Origin: Catenulispora yoronensis
GTDB lineage: Bacteria > Actinomycetota > Actinomycetes > Streptomycetales > Catenulisporaceae
Assembly (NCBI RefSeq): GCF_039531695.1
Contig: NZ_BAAAQN010000035.1
Location: 59,972 to 123,971, forward strand
Length of the DNA: 64,000 nt
Direction: 5' to 3'
Position 1 is the first letter of the stretch. The number at the start of each line of letters is the position of its first letter. Shown in pieces: positions 34,044 through 42,645 of this stretch. Position numbers and translations under genes: made by a program. The notes beneath the pieces were generated by a model. The model saw only the letters and a program-made list of their open reading frames with translations. It searched no databases and had not been told where the DNA came from.

Positions 34044-35057
34044 CTAGGCGATACGCGCGAGATCATCTTCCCGGACGGCACCGAGCAGCGGAACCCCTTC
34101 GACGTATCGCCGGACCTCCGCGATCGCGAAGCCGCCCAGCTCCGCCACCTCCGTGCCCATAGCCCCGGCCAGATGCGGGGTCACGACCACGTTCGGCAGC
34201 AGGAACAACGGATGCCCCGGCGGCAGCGGTTCGGGATCGGTGACATCGAGGAACGCGTCGATCCGGCCGGAGGAGCAGTGCCGGACCAGCGCGTCGGTGT
34301 CGACCAGCGTGCCGCGCGCGGTGTTCACCAGGACCGAGCCGTCGCGCATCAGCGCCAGGCGCGCGTCGTCCAGCAGATGATGCGTCTCCGGCAGTGACGG
34401 CGCGTGCACGGTCACCACGTCGCTGCTCCGCAGGAGTTCTTCGAGGCCGACGAGCCGTACCGGACCCGTTGCCAGCGCGGCGGCCTCGGCGGCGGTCACC
34501 GTCGGATCGGCCACCAGCACCTCAAAGCCCTCGCGGACCAGCATCGGCACCACCAGCCGACCGATCCGGGAGGCGCCGATCACGCCGACCGTCCGGCCGG
34601 TGTTCCCGAAGCGCGGCGAGGTCGAGGACTTCTTGAACGCGCCGTCGGAGTACTGCCGGGCCATCTCGAAGACCCGCTTGCCGGACAGCAGGATCACGCT
34701 CACCGTGAACTGCGCGACCGGGTACGCGTTGGCCTGCGCGGCCGAGGAGACGAGGATCCCGCGGGTCCAGAAGTCAGTGCTCAGATGGTGTTTCACCGAC
34801 CCGGCCGCGTGGACCACCGCACGCAGCTTCGGCGCCGCGTCCAGCACCTGCGCGTCCAGAACGGGGCAGCCCCAACCGGTCAGCAGGAGCTCGGCGCCGG
34901 CCAGCGCCGCTCGGGCCCGGGGGTCGGAGAAGTCCGTCACCGCCAGGCCGTGATCGATGTCCACGAGGGTGTCGAGAAGGGCTTGTGCGGCGGCCGGGAA
35001 CGCCGCGTCGGCGACGTCGGGACGCATGGCGAGAACGGCGGCGGGACGGCCGGCCAT
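34044..35057 (-). CDS. D-isomer-specific 2-hydroxyacid dehydrogenase
   Basis: 337 residues. NAD-binding GVIGASRIGRLVVPML (GxGxxG variant with Ala-Ser), catalytic Arg in NTARGTLVD, Glu in DVTDPEPLP, and His in VVTPHLAGAMG are all present. It should interconvert a 2-oxoacid and a D-2-hydroxyacid with NAD(P)H. Start ATG 35057 with AGAGAGGA upstream. It is divergent from the heparinase-fold gene with a 119-bp regulatory gap carrying a LacI-type operator. This suggests it is part of the same regulon, perhaps reducing a keto-acid released from a uronic sugar. Confidence 0.9.
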   Translation of the reverse strand: MAGRPAAVLAMRPDVADAAFPAAAQALLDTLVDIDHGLAVTDFSDPRARAALAGAELLLTGWGCPVLDAQVLDAAPKLRAVVHAAGSVKHHLSTDFWTRGILVSSAAQANAYPVAQFTVSVILLSGKRVFEMARQYSDGAFKKSSTSPRFGNTGRTVGVIGASRIGRLVVPMLVREGFEVLVADPTVTAAEAAALATGPVRLVGLEELLRSSDVVTVHAPSLPETHHLLDDARLALMRDGSVLVNTARGTLVDTDALVRHCSSGRIDAFLDVTDPEPLPPGHPLFLLPNVVVTPHLAGAMGTEVAELGGFAIAEVRRYVEGVPLLGAVREDDLARIA

Positions 35058-35103
35058 CGGGTTCCTCTCTGTCGGCGAGTCGGGAGCCGGTACAGGTATG
35101 CCC

Positions 35104-35122
35104 ACTCGGCGAGCGGCCGAGT
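35104..35122. promoter_or_regulatory. Inverted repeat in the divergent promoter of the sugar island
   Basis: ACTCGGC (35104-35110) and GCCGAGT (35116-35122) form a 7-bp inverted repeat with a five-base loop. It lies 47 bp upstream of the hydroxyacid dehydrogenase start. Confidence 0.4.
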
Positions 35123-35132
35123 CGCAGGTGAT

Positions 35133-35144
35133 GTAACCGGTTTC
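35133..35144. promoter_or_regulatory. LacI-type operator GTAACCGGTTTC
   Basis: A near-palindrome with an AACCGGTT core, 33 bp before the heparinase-fold start codon. A related site (GTAACCGTATTC on the minus strand, 40580-40591) sits just upstream of the LacI gene at 39493-40572. Ten of 12 positions agree, which ties that regulator to this promoter by inference. Confidence 0.55.
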
Positions 35145-35176
35145 GTAGCTCCTGACACGTAGGGGATGATCAGCGC

Positions 35177-36877
35177 ATGACCTACCTGGCCGCCTTGGAA
35201 GAGGAAGTCCGCGACGTCGTGGCGAGGGCGGCCGGAACCGCCGCGCCGGAGCTGACGTACACGCTGTACCGGCAGTACCAGGACACCGGCAACCGGTTCC
35301 ACTACGAGCAGCCCTACTTCGAGCGGCGCGGCCGGCTGGTCGCGGCCGGGGCGGCGGCGCTGTTCGACGTGCGCACGGCCGGGACGGTCGCCGAGGAGGT
35401 CCTGGCCGTCCTCGCCGACGAGTTGTGGCGGGTGTGCGACGAGTTCACCTGGGCGCTTCCCGCGCATGCGTATCACGCCCGCGACGACGACATGCGGCGC
35501 TGCGTGGATCTGTTCGCGGCGGAGACCGCGCACACCGTGGCCGAGCTGATCGCGCGGTTCGGTGCGCAGCTGCCGGAGGACGTGGTGATGCGGTGCCGCG
35601 AGGAACTGCTGGACCGGGTGTTCATCCCGTTCGCCGACGACCAGCGGCCGATGGCGTTCGAGAAGATGACGAACAACTGGCTCGCGGTGGTGGCCGGCGG
35701 CGTCGGGATGGCGGCGCTGGCCTTCTTCCCGGACGACGCCAAGCGGCTGGCGATGATCCTCAAGCGGGCGCAGAAATCGATGGTCCGCTACCTCGCGCAG
35801 TTCCCGGACGACGGCGGCTGCTCCGAGGGCATGGACTACTGGGTCTACGGCTTCGGGTATTTCGCCTACTTCGCCGAGGCCTGGCGCGAGCGCGGCGGCC
35901 CGGATCTGTTGCTGGACAAGAAGGTCCGGGAGATCGCCGCGTTCCCGGCGCGGGTCGCCTTCGGCGACGGCCGGTTCCCGAGCTTCTCCGACGGTTCGGA
36001 GGCGGCGCCGATCCCGACCGGGCTGATGTCCCGCCTCGTCGAGCGGCTCGGAGTGCCGATCCCTTACCTGGCAGCGGTTCCGAGCTTCGCATCGGACTCC
36101 TGCCATCGCTGGCCGCACATCGCGCGCGACATCGAGTGGACCACCGAGCGGGTGCTGGAGCGCCGGGGCGAGCCCGGCGCCGTGTTCCTGCCGAGCCTGG
36201 AGTGGCTCGTGGACCGCGGCGGTCCGGCCGAGTTCGCGGCCAAGGCCGGCCACAACGACGAGGACCACAACCATCTGGACGTCGGTCAGTTCATCCTCCG
36301 CGCCGGAGGGGAGACGCTGCTCGCGGACCTCGGCGCCGGCGAGTACAACGCCGACTACTTCGGGCCCAAGCGGTACGAGGACATCCACACGGCGACCGAG
36401 GGCCATTCTGTTCCGCTCGTCGACGGTCAGGGACAGCGGCCGGGCCGCGAGTACGCCGCGAAGGTCGAGCGCTACGCCGAGACCGGCCACGGCGCGATCC
36501 TCACGCTCGACCTCACCGGTGCCTACGATGTGCCCGGCCTGACCGCCGTCGGCCGCCGTTTCACCTGGCAGCGGCAGGGCAGCCTGGTGGTCGTCGACCG
36601 CTTCCAGACCGAGCGGGCCATGCCGGTCGACGAGCTCTACATCAGCCGGATCCGGCCGGTGGTCGAGGACGATCGGGTGGTGTGGGAAGGTGCTCACGGC
36701 CGCTGCGTCCTCACCTGGCAGAGCCCTGTCACGATGACGGCGGTGCTCGACACGATCGGGACGACCGGCCACCTGGCAGAGCTGGAAAGCGTTTTCCGTC
36801 TTCGGCTACGATGCTCCGTCGAAGCCGGCACCACCCGGCTGGAGTCCGTGTTCACCGTCGAGCGCAAGGAGCGTTGA
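35177..36877 (+). CDS. Heparinase II/III-fold protein (cytosolic polysaccharide/oligosaccharide lyase-like)
   Basis: 566 residues. An N-terminal (alpha/alpha)-toroid half (FEKMTNNWLAVVAGGVGMAALAFF; CSEGMDYWVYGFGYFAYFAEAWRE) is followed by a C-terminal beta-sandwich. At its entry lies KAGHNDEDHNHLDVGQFILRAGGETLLADLG, the heparinase II/III signature that holds the catalytic His/Tyr region in uronate-containing glycan lyases. No signal peptide, so it would act on imported oligosaccharides. Its TGA overlaps the ATG of the next gene (TGATG), so translation is coupled. The 5' end is preceded by a LacI-type operator. Chain specificity cannot be told. Confidence 0.85.
   Translation: MTYLAALEEEVRDVVARAAGTAAPELTYTLYRQYQDTGNRFHYEQPYFERRGRLVAAGAAALFDVRTAGTVAEEVLAVLADELWRVCDEFTWALPAHAYHARDDDMRRCVDLFAAETAHTVAELIARFGAQLPEDVVMRCREELLDRVFIPFADDQRPMAFEKMTNNWLAVVAGGVGMAALAFFPDDAKRLAMILKRAQKSMVRYLAQFPDDGGCSEGMDYWVYGFGYFAYFAEAWRERGGPDLLLDKKVREIAAFPARVAFGDGRFPSFSDGSEAAPIPTGLMSRLVERLGVPIPYLAAVPSFASDSCHRWPHIARDIEWTTERVLERRGEPGAVFLPSLEWLVDRGGPAEFAAKAGHNDEDHNHLDVGQFILRAGGETLLADLGAGEYNADYFGPKRYEDIHTATEGHSVPLVDGQGQRPGREYAAKVERYAETGHGAILTLDLTGAYDVPGLTAVGRRFTWQRQGSLVVVDRFQTERAMPVDELYISRIRPVVEDDRVVWEGAHGRCVLTWQSPVTMTAVLDTIGTTGHLAELESVFRLRLRCSVEAGTTRLESVFTVERKER
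36784..36797. promoter_or_regulatory. Intragenic copy of the second LacI operator (one mismatch)
   Basis: GGAAAGCGTTTTCC lies near the 3' end of the heparinase-fold gene, 80 bp before the DUF2264 start. It differs by a single base from the perfect palindrome at 43886-43899 next to the second LacI gene. It may let that regulator act inside the operon, or be chance. Confidence 0.35.
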
Positions 36878-38730
36878 TGGCCGGCGCGTTGGATGTTCCC
36901 GAGGACCGGAAGCTGTCCGGGTACACCGGTTGGACCCGTGACCACTGGCTCGCCCAGGCCGATCTCCTGCTCGACGGCGTGAAGCCGTTCGCCTCCCCCG
37001 GTTCGGCCCGCTTCGAGCTTCCCGGCCGTCCGAGCCGCTCAGGGGTCGACTCCGACGCGCTGGAGGGGCTCGCTCGCACCTTCCTGCTCGCGGCGTGGCG
37101 CATCGCCGCCGATCGCGGTCAGGGGCCGGTCGCCGCTGACCTCATCGCCCGGTACTCCTCCGGGCTGGCGGCCGGTGCCGACGCGGCCCATCCCGAGGCC
37201 TGGCCCCGGATTCCGCAGGGCCACCCGGGGCAGCCGATGGTCGAGGCCGCCTCCATCGCGCTCGGACTGCACACCACTCGCGAGTGGTTATGGGATCGCC
37301 TTGAACCTCGCGCCCAAGGCCTGATCGCCGACTGGCTCGGCGGCTTCGTCGGCAACCCCACGTGGCCCAATAACTGGATGCTGTTCCAGACCGTGACCGA
37401 GGAGTTCCTCGCCTCGATCGGGGCCCGCCACGACGAGGCCGAGATCCTGCGGGGCCTGGACGCCACCGAGGACTGGTACGTCGGCGACGGCTGGTACACC
37501 GACGGTGCCGGGCGCAATTTCGACTACTACATCGGCTGGGCCATGCACCTGTATCCGCTGCTGTGGACGCGGATGGCCGAGGGCGGGGCCCGCCACGACC
37601 GGGCGCTGGCCGCGCGGGAGGTCTACCGGGACCGGCTGCGCCTGTTCCTGGAGCGCTACTTCGACTTCTTCGGCGCCGACGGCGCGCCGGTGCACCAGGG
37701 CCGGTCGCTGACGTACCGGTTCGCGGCCGCCGCGCCGATCTGGATCGGGGAGATGTTCGACTGCTCGCCCTACGACGCCGGCCTCTCCCGGCGCGCGGCC
37801 AGCGGCGTCCTGAAGCACTTCGCCGAGCACGGCTCCCCGGACGCGCGCGGCCTGCTGACCATGGGCTGGCACGACCCGTTCCTGCCGATGGTCCAGGACT
37901 ACTCCGGTCCGGGCTCGCCGTACTGGGCCTCGAAGGGCTTCATCGGCCTGTTGCTCCCGGCCGACCACCGGGTGTGGACGAGCCCTGAGTCGCCGTTGCC
38001 CGTCGAGGCGGGCGACTTCGAGTCGTCGATCGCACCGGTCGGCTGGCTGCTGAGCGGCACCAAGGACGACGGCGTGGTGCGGCTGCTGAACCACGGCAGC
38101 GACAAGGCGCGCCACCACACGCCGCCGTTCGACGAGCACACCGACGTCTTCTACTCGCCGCTGGCGTTCTCGACCGTGACCGCGCCGGACACCGCGCCGG
38201 AGGCCTGGGCCAAGCGGGTCGGCAACCACGTCGCGCTGATCGCCCCGGACGGTCGCGCGACCTCGCGCGGCGCCATCGAACCGATCGGCGTCGCCGAGGG
38301 TTGGGGCGGGTCGCGGCACGTCCCGGGCTTCGAACCCGAACCGGGTGCGGGGCTGGAGCGCGTCGCGGGCGCCGAGATCGAGACGCAGACCTTTGTGAAG
38401 GACGGCGCCGAGATCCGGGTGCACCGGGTGACGGCGCCCGCCGGCTGGACGGTCCGCGAGGGCGGCTATCCGGTCGCCGGGCCCGAGCAGCCGGTGCACG
38501 GCGAGAACGAGAGACTGCCCGGCGCGTTCGCCATGAACGATCTCGGGGTGATGTCCCGGATCGAGAACCTCGGCGGCTGGACCGGGGCCGGGATCGCGGA
38601 CGAGCTCGGGGCCAACGCCCTGGGGGCGTTCTCGGCGACGCCGTACCTGACCGCCGAGCATCCGGGCGGCACGGCGCTCTACCGCTCCAAAGTCATGCTC
38701 TATCGGCTTCCCGAGGAGGACGGCGAATGA
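36877..38730 (+). CDS. DUF2264 domain-containing protein
   Basis: 617 residues. The sequence matches the DUF2264 family over its length: GYTGWTRDHWLAQADLLLDGVKPFASPGSARFELPGRPS, NPTWPNNWMLFQTVTEEFL, GWYTDGAGRNFDYYIGWAMHLYPLLW, and PVHQGRSLTYRFAAAAPIW. These are Trp/Tyr-rich helices of an (alpha/alpha) toroid, like those of glycoside hydrolase and lyase enzymes. No signal peptide. DUF2264 proteins are usually encoded beside carbohydrate lyases and are thought to process sugar residues, but the reaction is undescribed. The TGATG overlap with the heparinase-fold gene and ATGA overlap with the isomerase show a coupled three-gene operon. ATG 36877 follows AAGGAG. Confidence 0.92.
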   Translation: MAGALDVPEDRKLSGYTGWTRDHWLAQADLLLDGVKPFASPGSARFELPGRPSRSGVDSDALEGLARTFLLAAWRIAADRGQGPVAADLIARYSSGLAAGADAAHPEAWPRIPQGHPGQPMVEAASIALGLHTTREWLWDRLEPRAQGLIADWLGGFVGNPTWPNNWMLFQTVTEEFLASIGARHDEAEILRGLDATEDWYVGDGWYTDGAGRNFDYYIGWAMHLYPLLWTRMAEGGARHDRALAAREVYRDRLRLFLERYFDFFGADGAPVHQGRSLTYRFAAAAPIWIGEMFDCSPYDAGLSRRAASGVLKHFAEHGSPDARGLLTMGWHDPFLPMVQDYSGPGSPYWASKGFIGLLLPADHRVWTSPESPLPVEAGDFESSIAPVGWLLSGTKDDGVVRLLNHGSDKARHHTPPFDEHTDVFYSPLAFSTVTAPDTAPEAWAKRVGNHVALIAPDGRATSRGAIEPIGVAEGWGGSRHVPGFEPEPGAGLERVAGAEIETQTFVKDGAEIRVHRVTAPAGWTVREGGYPVAGPEQPVHGENERLPGAFAMNDLGVMSRIENLGGWTGAGIADELGANALGAFSATPYLTAEHPGGTALYRSKVMLYRLPEEDGE

Positions 38731-39503
38731 ACTGGCCCTTGGCTTTCTCGACGCTGGGATGTTCCGGCCTGCCGTTGACCGACGTCGTGGAGTTGGCGCG
38801 GTCGACCGAGTGGCTCGGGCTGGAGCTCCGAGCCGCTGACGACGAGCCCGTGCACGTCGGACTGTCGCCGCGGGAGCGGGCCGCCGCGCGCGAGCTGCTG
38901 GATTCCGGCGGTGTCACCGTGCTCACGGTCGCCTCGTATGTCAAAGTGGCACGCGGCGCGATCAGCGACGACGAGTGCGTCGCCGACGCCTTGGCGCACG
39001 CCGACTTGGCCCGCGATCTCGGGGCGCCCTTCGTGCGAGTCTTCCCCGGGGCGGAGGAACCCGGCCCTGAAGCCGACGCGCGCGCGGTGCGGCGGTTGAA
39101 CGCGATCGCCGATCGGCTTCCCGATGGTGTCAGTGTTCTGCTGGAGACCCACGACAGTCATCCACAGGGTGTGGATATCGTGCGGGTGCTGTCTCAGATC
39201 TCTGGGAAAGTGGGCGCCATCTGGGATGTCATGCATCCGTGGCGTACCGGCGAGCCGATCGCCGTGACGAAGGAAGTACTGGCGCCGTATCTGAAGCATG
39301 TGCAGGTCAAAGACGTTTTATCGCCCACCGAGCGCACCCCTTTGCCCCTGGGCGCGGGCACCATCCCGCTGGAGGAGTTTTACACAGCCCTGTGGGAACT
39401 CGGGTATCAGGGGTGGATGGCGCTGGAGTGGGAGTCGAAGTGGCATCCCGAAGCCGTGCCGCTGGCCGAGGCGTTGCGGGTGAAGCCGTCCTTCACGCGT
39501 TGA
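38727..39503 (+). CDS. Sugar phosphate isomerase/epimerase (xylose-isomerase-like TIM barrel)
   Basis: 258 residues. An AP-endonuclease-2/xylose-isomerase-type barrel: LAFSTLGCSGLPLTDVVELARSTEWLGLELR, then VLLETHDSHPQGVDIV and AIWDVMHPWRTGEPI with metal ligands, KHVQVKDV, and WMALEWESKWHP with the last Glu. It probably isomerises a keto-sugar or sugar acid. The ATGA overlap with DUF2264 (ATG 38727; GGAGG upstream) puts it third in the operon. The last codons overlap the convergent LacI gene by 11 bp. Confidence 0.88.
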   Translation: MNWPLAFSTLGCSGLPLTDVVELARSTEWLGLELRAADDEPVHVGLSPRERAAARELLDSGGVTVLTVASYVKVARGAISDDECVADALAHADLARDLGAPFVRVFPGAEEPGPEADARAVRRLNAIADRLPDGVSVLLETHDSHPQGVDIVRVLSQISGKVGAIWDVMHPWRTGEPIAVTKEVLAPYLKHVQVKDVLSPTERTPLPLGAGTIPLEEFYTALWELGYQGWMALEWESKWHPEAVPLAEALRVKPSFTR

Positions 39504-40572
39504 TGCGCGGCCGTACCGAATCGCGCAGCACGATGTGCGTGCCCAGCATCACGTGCTGGTTCGGGGCGGCCGGGCCTTCGCGGTGCAGCGCCAGCCGGAC
39601 CGCCTCGCGGCCGAGCTCCATGTGCGGGATCGAGACGGTCGTCAACGCCGGGAAGACGTCCTGCGCCTCGTGTTCGTCGTTGTAGCCGATGACCGAGACG
39701 TCATCGGGTACTGCGACGCCCGCTTCGCGCAGGGCCACCAGCGCGCGTGCCGCGACGTGGTCGTCCCACGCGAAGACGGCGGTGAAGTCCGGCGGTCCGG
39801 CGGCGAGCCGCTTCTTGACCTCGGCGTAGGCGAGGTTCGGGAGTTGGGCGTCGGTGACGACCAGGCCCGGGTCCTCGTCGAGGCCGTAGGCCGCGATCGC
39901 GCGGCGGTAGCCGCCGAGCCGGTCGCGCATCGTGGTGTTCGCCGGGTCCCCACCGAGGAACAGGATCCTGCGATGGCCCAGGGACAGCAGATGGCTGGTG
40001 GCCGCGAACGCGCCGCCGGCGTTGTCGTACTCCACCACCGTGACCGGGAGGTTCTCGCCCGGCGACGGGCGTCCGCACACCACCAGCCGCGACCCGGCGC
40101 TGTCCAGCAGGCGGGCCAGCCGCGCCATGTGCTCGCGGTAGTCGGGGGTGTCGATGGCGCCGCCGACCAGCACCACGGCGTCGACGCTCTGCTCGCGCAG
40201 CGTCTCCACCAGCTTCACCTCACGCTCCGGGTCGCCGCCGGTGGTGCTGACCATGCACAGCCGGTCCTCGGCCATCGCCTGCTGCTCCACGCCGGAGGCG
40301 ACGCGGTTGTAGAAGGGCGAGGTGAGGTTCGACAGCAGGACAGCGATGGTCTTGGAGCGGTTCCCGGCCAGCGCGCGGGCGTGCGCGTTGACCACGTAGT
40401 CCAGGTCGCGCACGGCGCGCAGCACCTTGGTGCGGGTCGCGGCGGCCACCGGGTAGTTGCCGGTCAGCACGCGGGAGACGGTCGCCACCGAGACCCCGGC
40501 GCGAGTGGCGACATCCCGGATCGTCGCGGCCCGCGGGCCGGACGCGTCGGCGGTCTCGGATCGGCGTGCCAC
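39493..40572 (-). CDS. LacI family transcriptional regulator (regulator of the heparinase/DUF2264 operon)
   Basis: 359 residues. N-terminal helix-turn-helix ATIRDVATRAGVSVATVSRVLTGNYPVAAATRTKV, hinge, then a periplasmic-binding-like sensor domain (IAVLLSNLTSPFYNRVASGVEQQA ... VIGYNDEHEAQDVFPALTTVSIPHMELGREAVRLAL). It should repress in the absence of a sugar ligand. It is convergent with the isomerase gene, with an 11-bp overlap of stops. Operators resembling GTAACCGGTTTC precede both it and the heparinase-fold gene, so it is the likely local regulator. Start ATG 40572. Confidence 0.93.
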   Translation of the reverse strand: MARRSETADASGPRAATIRDVATRAGVSVATVSRVLTGNYPVAAATRTKVLRAVRDLDYVVNAHARALAGNRSKTIAVLLSNLTSPFYNRVASGVEQQAMAEDRLCMVSTTGGDPEREVKLVETLREQSVDAVVLVGGAIDTPDYREHMARLARLLDSAGSRLVVCGRPSPGENLPVTVVEYDNAGGAFAATSHLLSLGHRRILFLGGDPANTTMRDRLGGYRRAIAAYGLDEDPGLVVTDAQLPNLAYAEVKKRLAAGPPDFTAVFAWDDHVAARALVALREAGVAVPDDVSVIGYNDEHEAQDVFPALTTVSIPHMELGREAVRLALHREGPAAPNQHVMLGTHIVLRDSVRPRINA

Positions 40573-40579
40573 GCGGAGA

Positions 40580-40591
40580 GAATACGGTTAC
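40580..40591. promoter_or_regulatory. LacI autoregulation site
   Basis: Minus-strand GTAACCGTATTC, 7 bp before the LacI start codon at 40572. It matches 10 of 12 bases of the site at 35133-35144. The position fits autorepression. Confidence 0.45.
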
Positions 40592-40660
40592 TGGCGCGTT
40601 TCCCCTAATCATCCGGCAGGAGGGCGGTCGGCTGCGTGCGCGATCGGATAGGCGCCGACC

Positions 40661-40690
40661 GTCGCGCACCGTCGCGCACCGTCGCGAACC
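40661..40690. repeat. 10-bp tandem repeat, three units
   Basis: GTCGCGCACC occurs at 40661-40670 and 40671-40680, then GTCGCGAACC at 40681-40690. It lies between the isomerase gene end (40715) and the LacI start. It is too short and too GC-rich to name a function. Confidence 0.7.
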
Positions 40691-40714
40691 ACCGGCCGCC
40701 GACCCGATCGACCG

Positions 40715-41545
40715 TCAGAGCCCTGACGCGGCCGAGACGGCCTCATGCCGGGCGCGGACAGTGGCGATGGTCCGGTCGCCGTCCGCGTCCCAGATCTCCT
40801 GGTTGAAGATCTCGACCTCGGCGTAGCCGCGCCAGCCGGCGTCCGTCACCAGCTGCCGCATCCGCGTGAAGTCGATGTGGCCGTCGCCGACGTGCCCTCG
40901 CCCGAGCAGGACGTCGGCGGGCAGCGGCAGGATCCAGTCGCACTCCTGGTAGGAGTGGATCCGGTTGCCCCGGCCCGCGCGCGCGATCGATTCCTCCAAC
41001 TGCGGATCCCACCACACGTGATAGGTGTCCACCACGACGCCTACCTGCTCGGCCGGGAACTCCTCGGCGATGTCCAGCGCCTGCCCGAGGGTGGAGACCA
41101 CCGCGCGGTCCGCGCAGAACATCGGGTGCAGCGGCTCGATGGCCAGCTTCACGCCGTGCTCGGCGGCGAACGGCGCGAGCGCGGCGACGCCGTCCGCGAC
41201 GGCGGCCCGGGCGCCCAGCAGGTCGCGCGAGCCGGCGGGCAGGCCGCCGACCACCAGGACCAGCACGTCCGTGCCGATCCCGGCCGCCTCCAGCACCGCC
41301 TGCCGGTTGTCCGCCAAGGCTGCCGCGCGCTCTCCGGCGGTGCCGGCGGTCAGGAAGCCGCCTCGGCACAAGCTGGTGACTTCCAGCCCTGATTCCCGGA
41401 TGATCCGCGCCGCCGCCTCGATCCCGACCTCCTGGACGCGGTCGCGCCACAGGCCGATGGCCGGAATCTCGTGGCGCACGCAGCCGTCGGCGGCTTCGGC
41501 GAGCGTCAGGCGCTTCACCGTGGCCTGGTTCAGCGAGAGCTTCAC
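40715..41545 (-). CDS. Sugar phosphate isomerase/epimerase (TIM barrel)
   Basis: 276 residues. Barrel with IPAIGLWRDRVQEVGIEAAARIIRESGLEVTSLCRGGFLT, KLAIEPLHPMFCADRAVVST (metal Glu), VGVVVDTYHVWWDP (Asp, His), and GYAEVEIFNQEIW near the last ligand. It is distinct from the plus-strand isomerase at 38727. The start is GTG 41545, sharing GTGA with the DUF993 stop (41542-41544), so it is the third gene of a coupled operon Gfo/Idh-DUF993-isomerase. Role: keto-sugar or inositol-type epimerisation, inferred from family. Confidence 0.9.
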   Translation of the reverse strand: MKLSLNQATVKRLTLAEAADGCVRHEIPAIGLWRDRVQEVGIEAAARIIRESGLEVTSLCRGGFLTAGTAGERAAALADNRQAVLEAAGIGTDVLVLVVGGLPAGSRDLLGARAAVADGVAALAPFAAEHGVKLAIEPLHPMFCADRAVVSTLGQALDIAEEFPAEQVGVVVDTYHVWWDPQLEESIARAGRGNRIHSYQECDWILPLPADVLLGRGHVGDGHIDFTRMRQLVTDAGWRGYAEVEIFNQEIWDADGDRTIATVRARHEAVSAASGL

Positions 41546-42645
41546 GCGACCACGGCCTGGAAGCGGGCCTCGGCCAGGTCCGCGTCGTCGACGACCCCCG
41601 CGACCCGTGCGAGCCGGTAGAGCTCGGTCAGGTGCGCGGCGTCGCGTGCGGTCTCCAGGCCGCCGACCATCCGGAAGTGGTCCTGGTGCCCGTTCAGGTA
41701 GGCCAGGAAGACCAGACCGGCCTTGTAGTGGAAGGTCGGCGTCTCGAAGATGTGCCGCGACAGCGCGATGGTCGGCGTCATCAGCCGGTCGTAGGTCTCC
41801 AGATCGCCCTCGTCCAGCGCGTGCAGGGCCTGGGACGCCGGACGGGCGATGCCGTCGAAGATACCGAGCAGCGCGTCGGAGTGGCCGAGTTCGTCACCCT
41901 TGATCAGTTCCGGGTAGTTGAAGTCGTCGCCGGTGTAGAGGCGGACGCCTTCGGGCAGCCGGCGGCGCAGATCGATCTCGTACTCGGCCTTCAACAGCGA
42001 GACCTTGATGCCGTCGACCTTGTCCGGGTGCGCGTTGATGAGCTCCAGGACCGTCGCGGTGGCCGTCGGGATGTCCCGCGAGCCCCAGTAGCCGGCCAGC
42101 GCCGGGTCGAACATGTCGCCCAGCCAGTGCAGGATCACGGGATTCGAGGACTGCGCCAGCAGCGAGCCGTAGACCTCCAGGTAGTCCTCCGCCGATCGGG
42201 CGGACGCGGCCAAAGCCCGGCTGGCCATCAGAATGACGCGGGCTCCGGCGGCTTCGACGACGCCGAGCTGCTCCTCGTACGCGGCCCGGACGGCCGCCAA
42301 CGGCCGCGCTCCGGCGGCGAGCTGGTCGGTGCCCGCGCCGCAGGCCAGCAGCGACGGCACGTCCGCGGCGTCCACGGCCCGAGCGGCCGCACCGCTCCGG
42401 CGGATCAGCTCCTGCGTGGCCGGCCAGTCCAGGCCCATGCCGCGCTGCGCGGTGTCCATCGCGTCCGCGATCCCGAAGCCGAGCGACCACAGGTGCTCGC
42501 GGAAGCGCAGCGTGGCATCCCAGTCCAGGATCGCGGGGCGCCCCGGGCCGTTGTCCGCGTCGGGATCCGCGACGACGTGCGCGGCGGCGTAGACGACGCG
42601 CGCGGTGAAGCGGGATCCCGGGTTCGCAGTGCGCACGGCGGTCAC
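41542..42645 (-). CDS. DUF993 family protein (dihydrodipicolinate-synthase-like TIM barrel)
   Basis: 367 residues. N-terminal VVYAAAHVVADPDADNGPGRPAILDWDATLRFREHLWSLGFGIADAMDTAQRGMGLDW and the later INAHPDKVDGIKVSLLKAEYEIDLRRRLPEGVRLYTGDDFNYPELIKGD match DUF993. This is a relative of class I aldolases/DHDPS, with a Lys in GIKVSL at the Schiff-base position. It may perform an aldol cleavage of a keto-sugar acid. GTG 42645 overlaps the Gfo/Idh stop (GTGA), and its own stop overlaps the isomerase start. The three genes therefore form one coupled message. Confidence 0.9.
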   Translation of the reverse strand: MTAVRTANPGSRFTARVVYAAAHVVADPDADNGPGRPAILDWDATLRFREHLWSLGFGIADAMDTAQRGMGLDWPATQELIRRSGAAARAVDAADVPSLLACGAGTDQLAAGARPLAAVRAAYEEQLGVVEAAGARVILMASRALAASARSAEDYLEVYGSLLAQSSNPVILHWLGDMFDPALAGYWGSRDIPTATATVLELINAHPDKVDGIKVSLLKAEYEIDLRRRLPEGVRLYTGDDFNYPELIKGDELGHSDALLGIFDGIARPASQALHALDEGDLETYDRLMTPTIALSRHIFETPTFHYKAGLVFLAYLNGHQDHFRMVGGLETARDAAHLTELYRLARVAGVVDDADLAEARFQAVVA

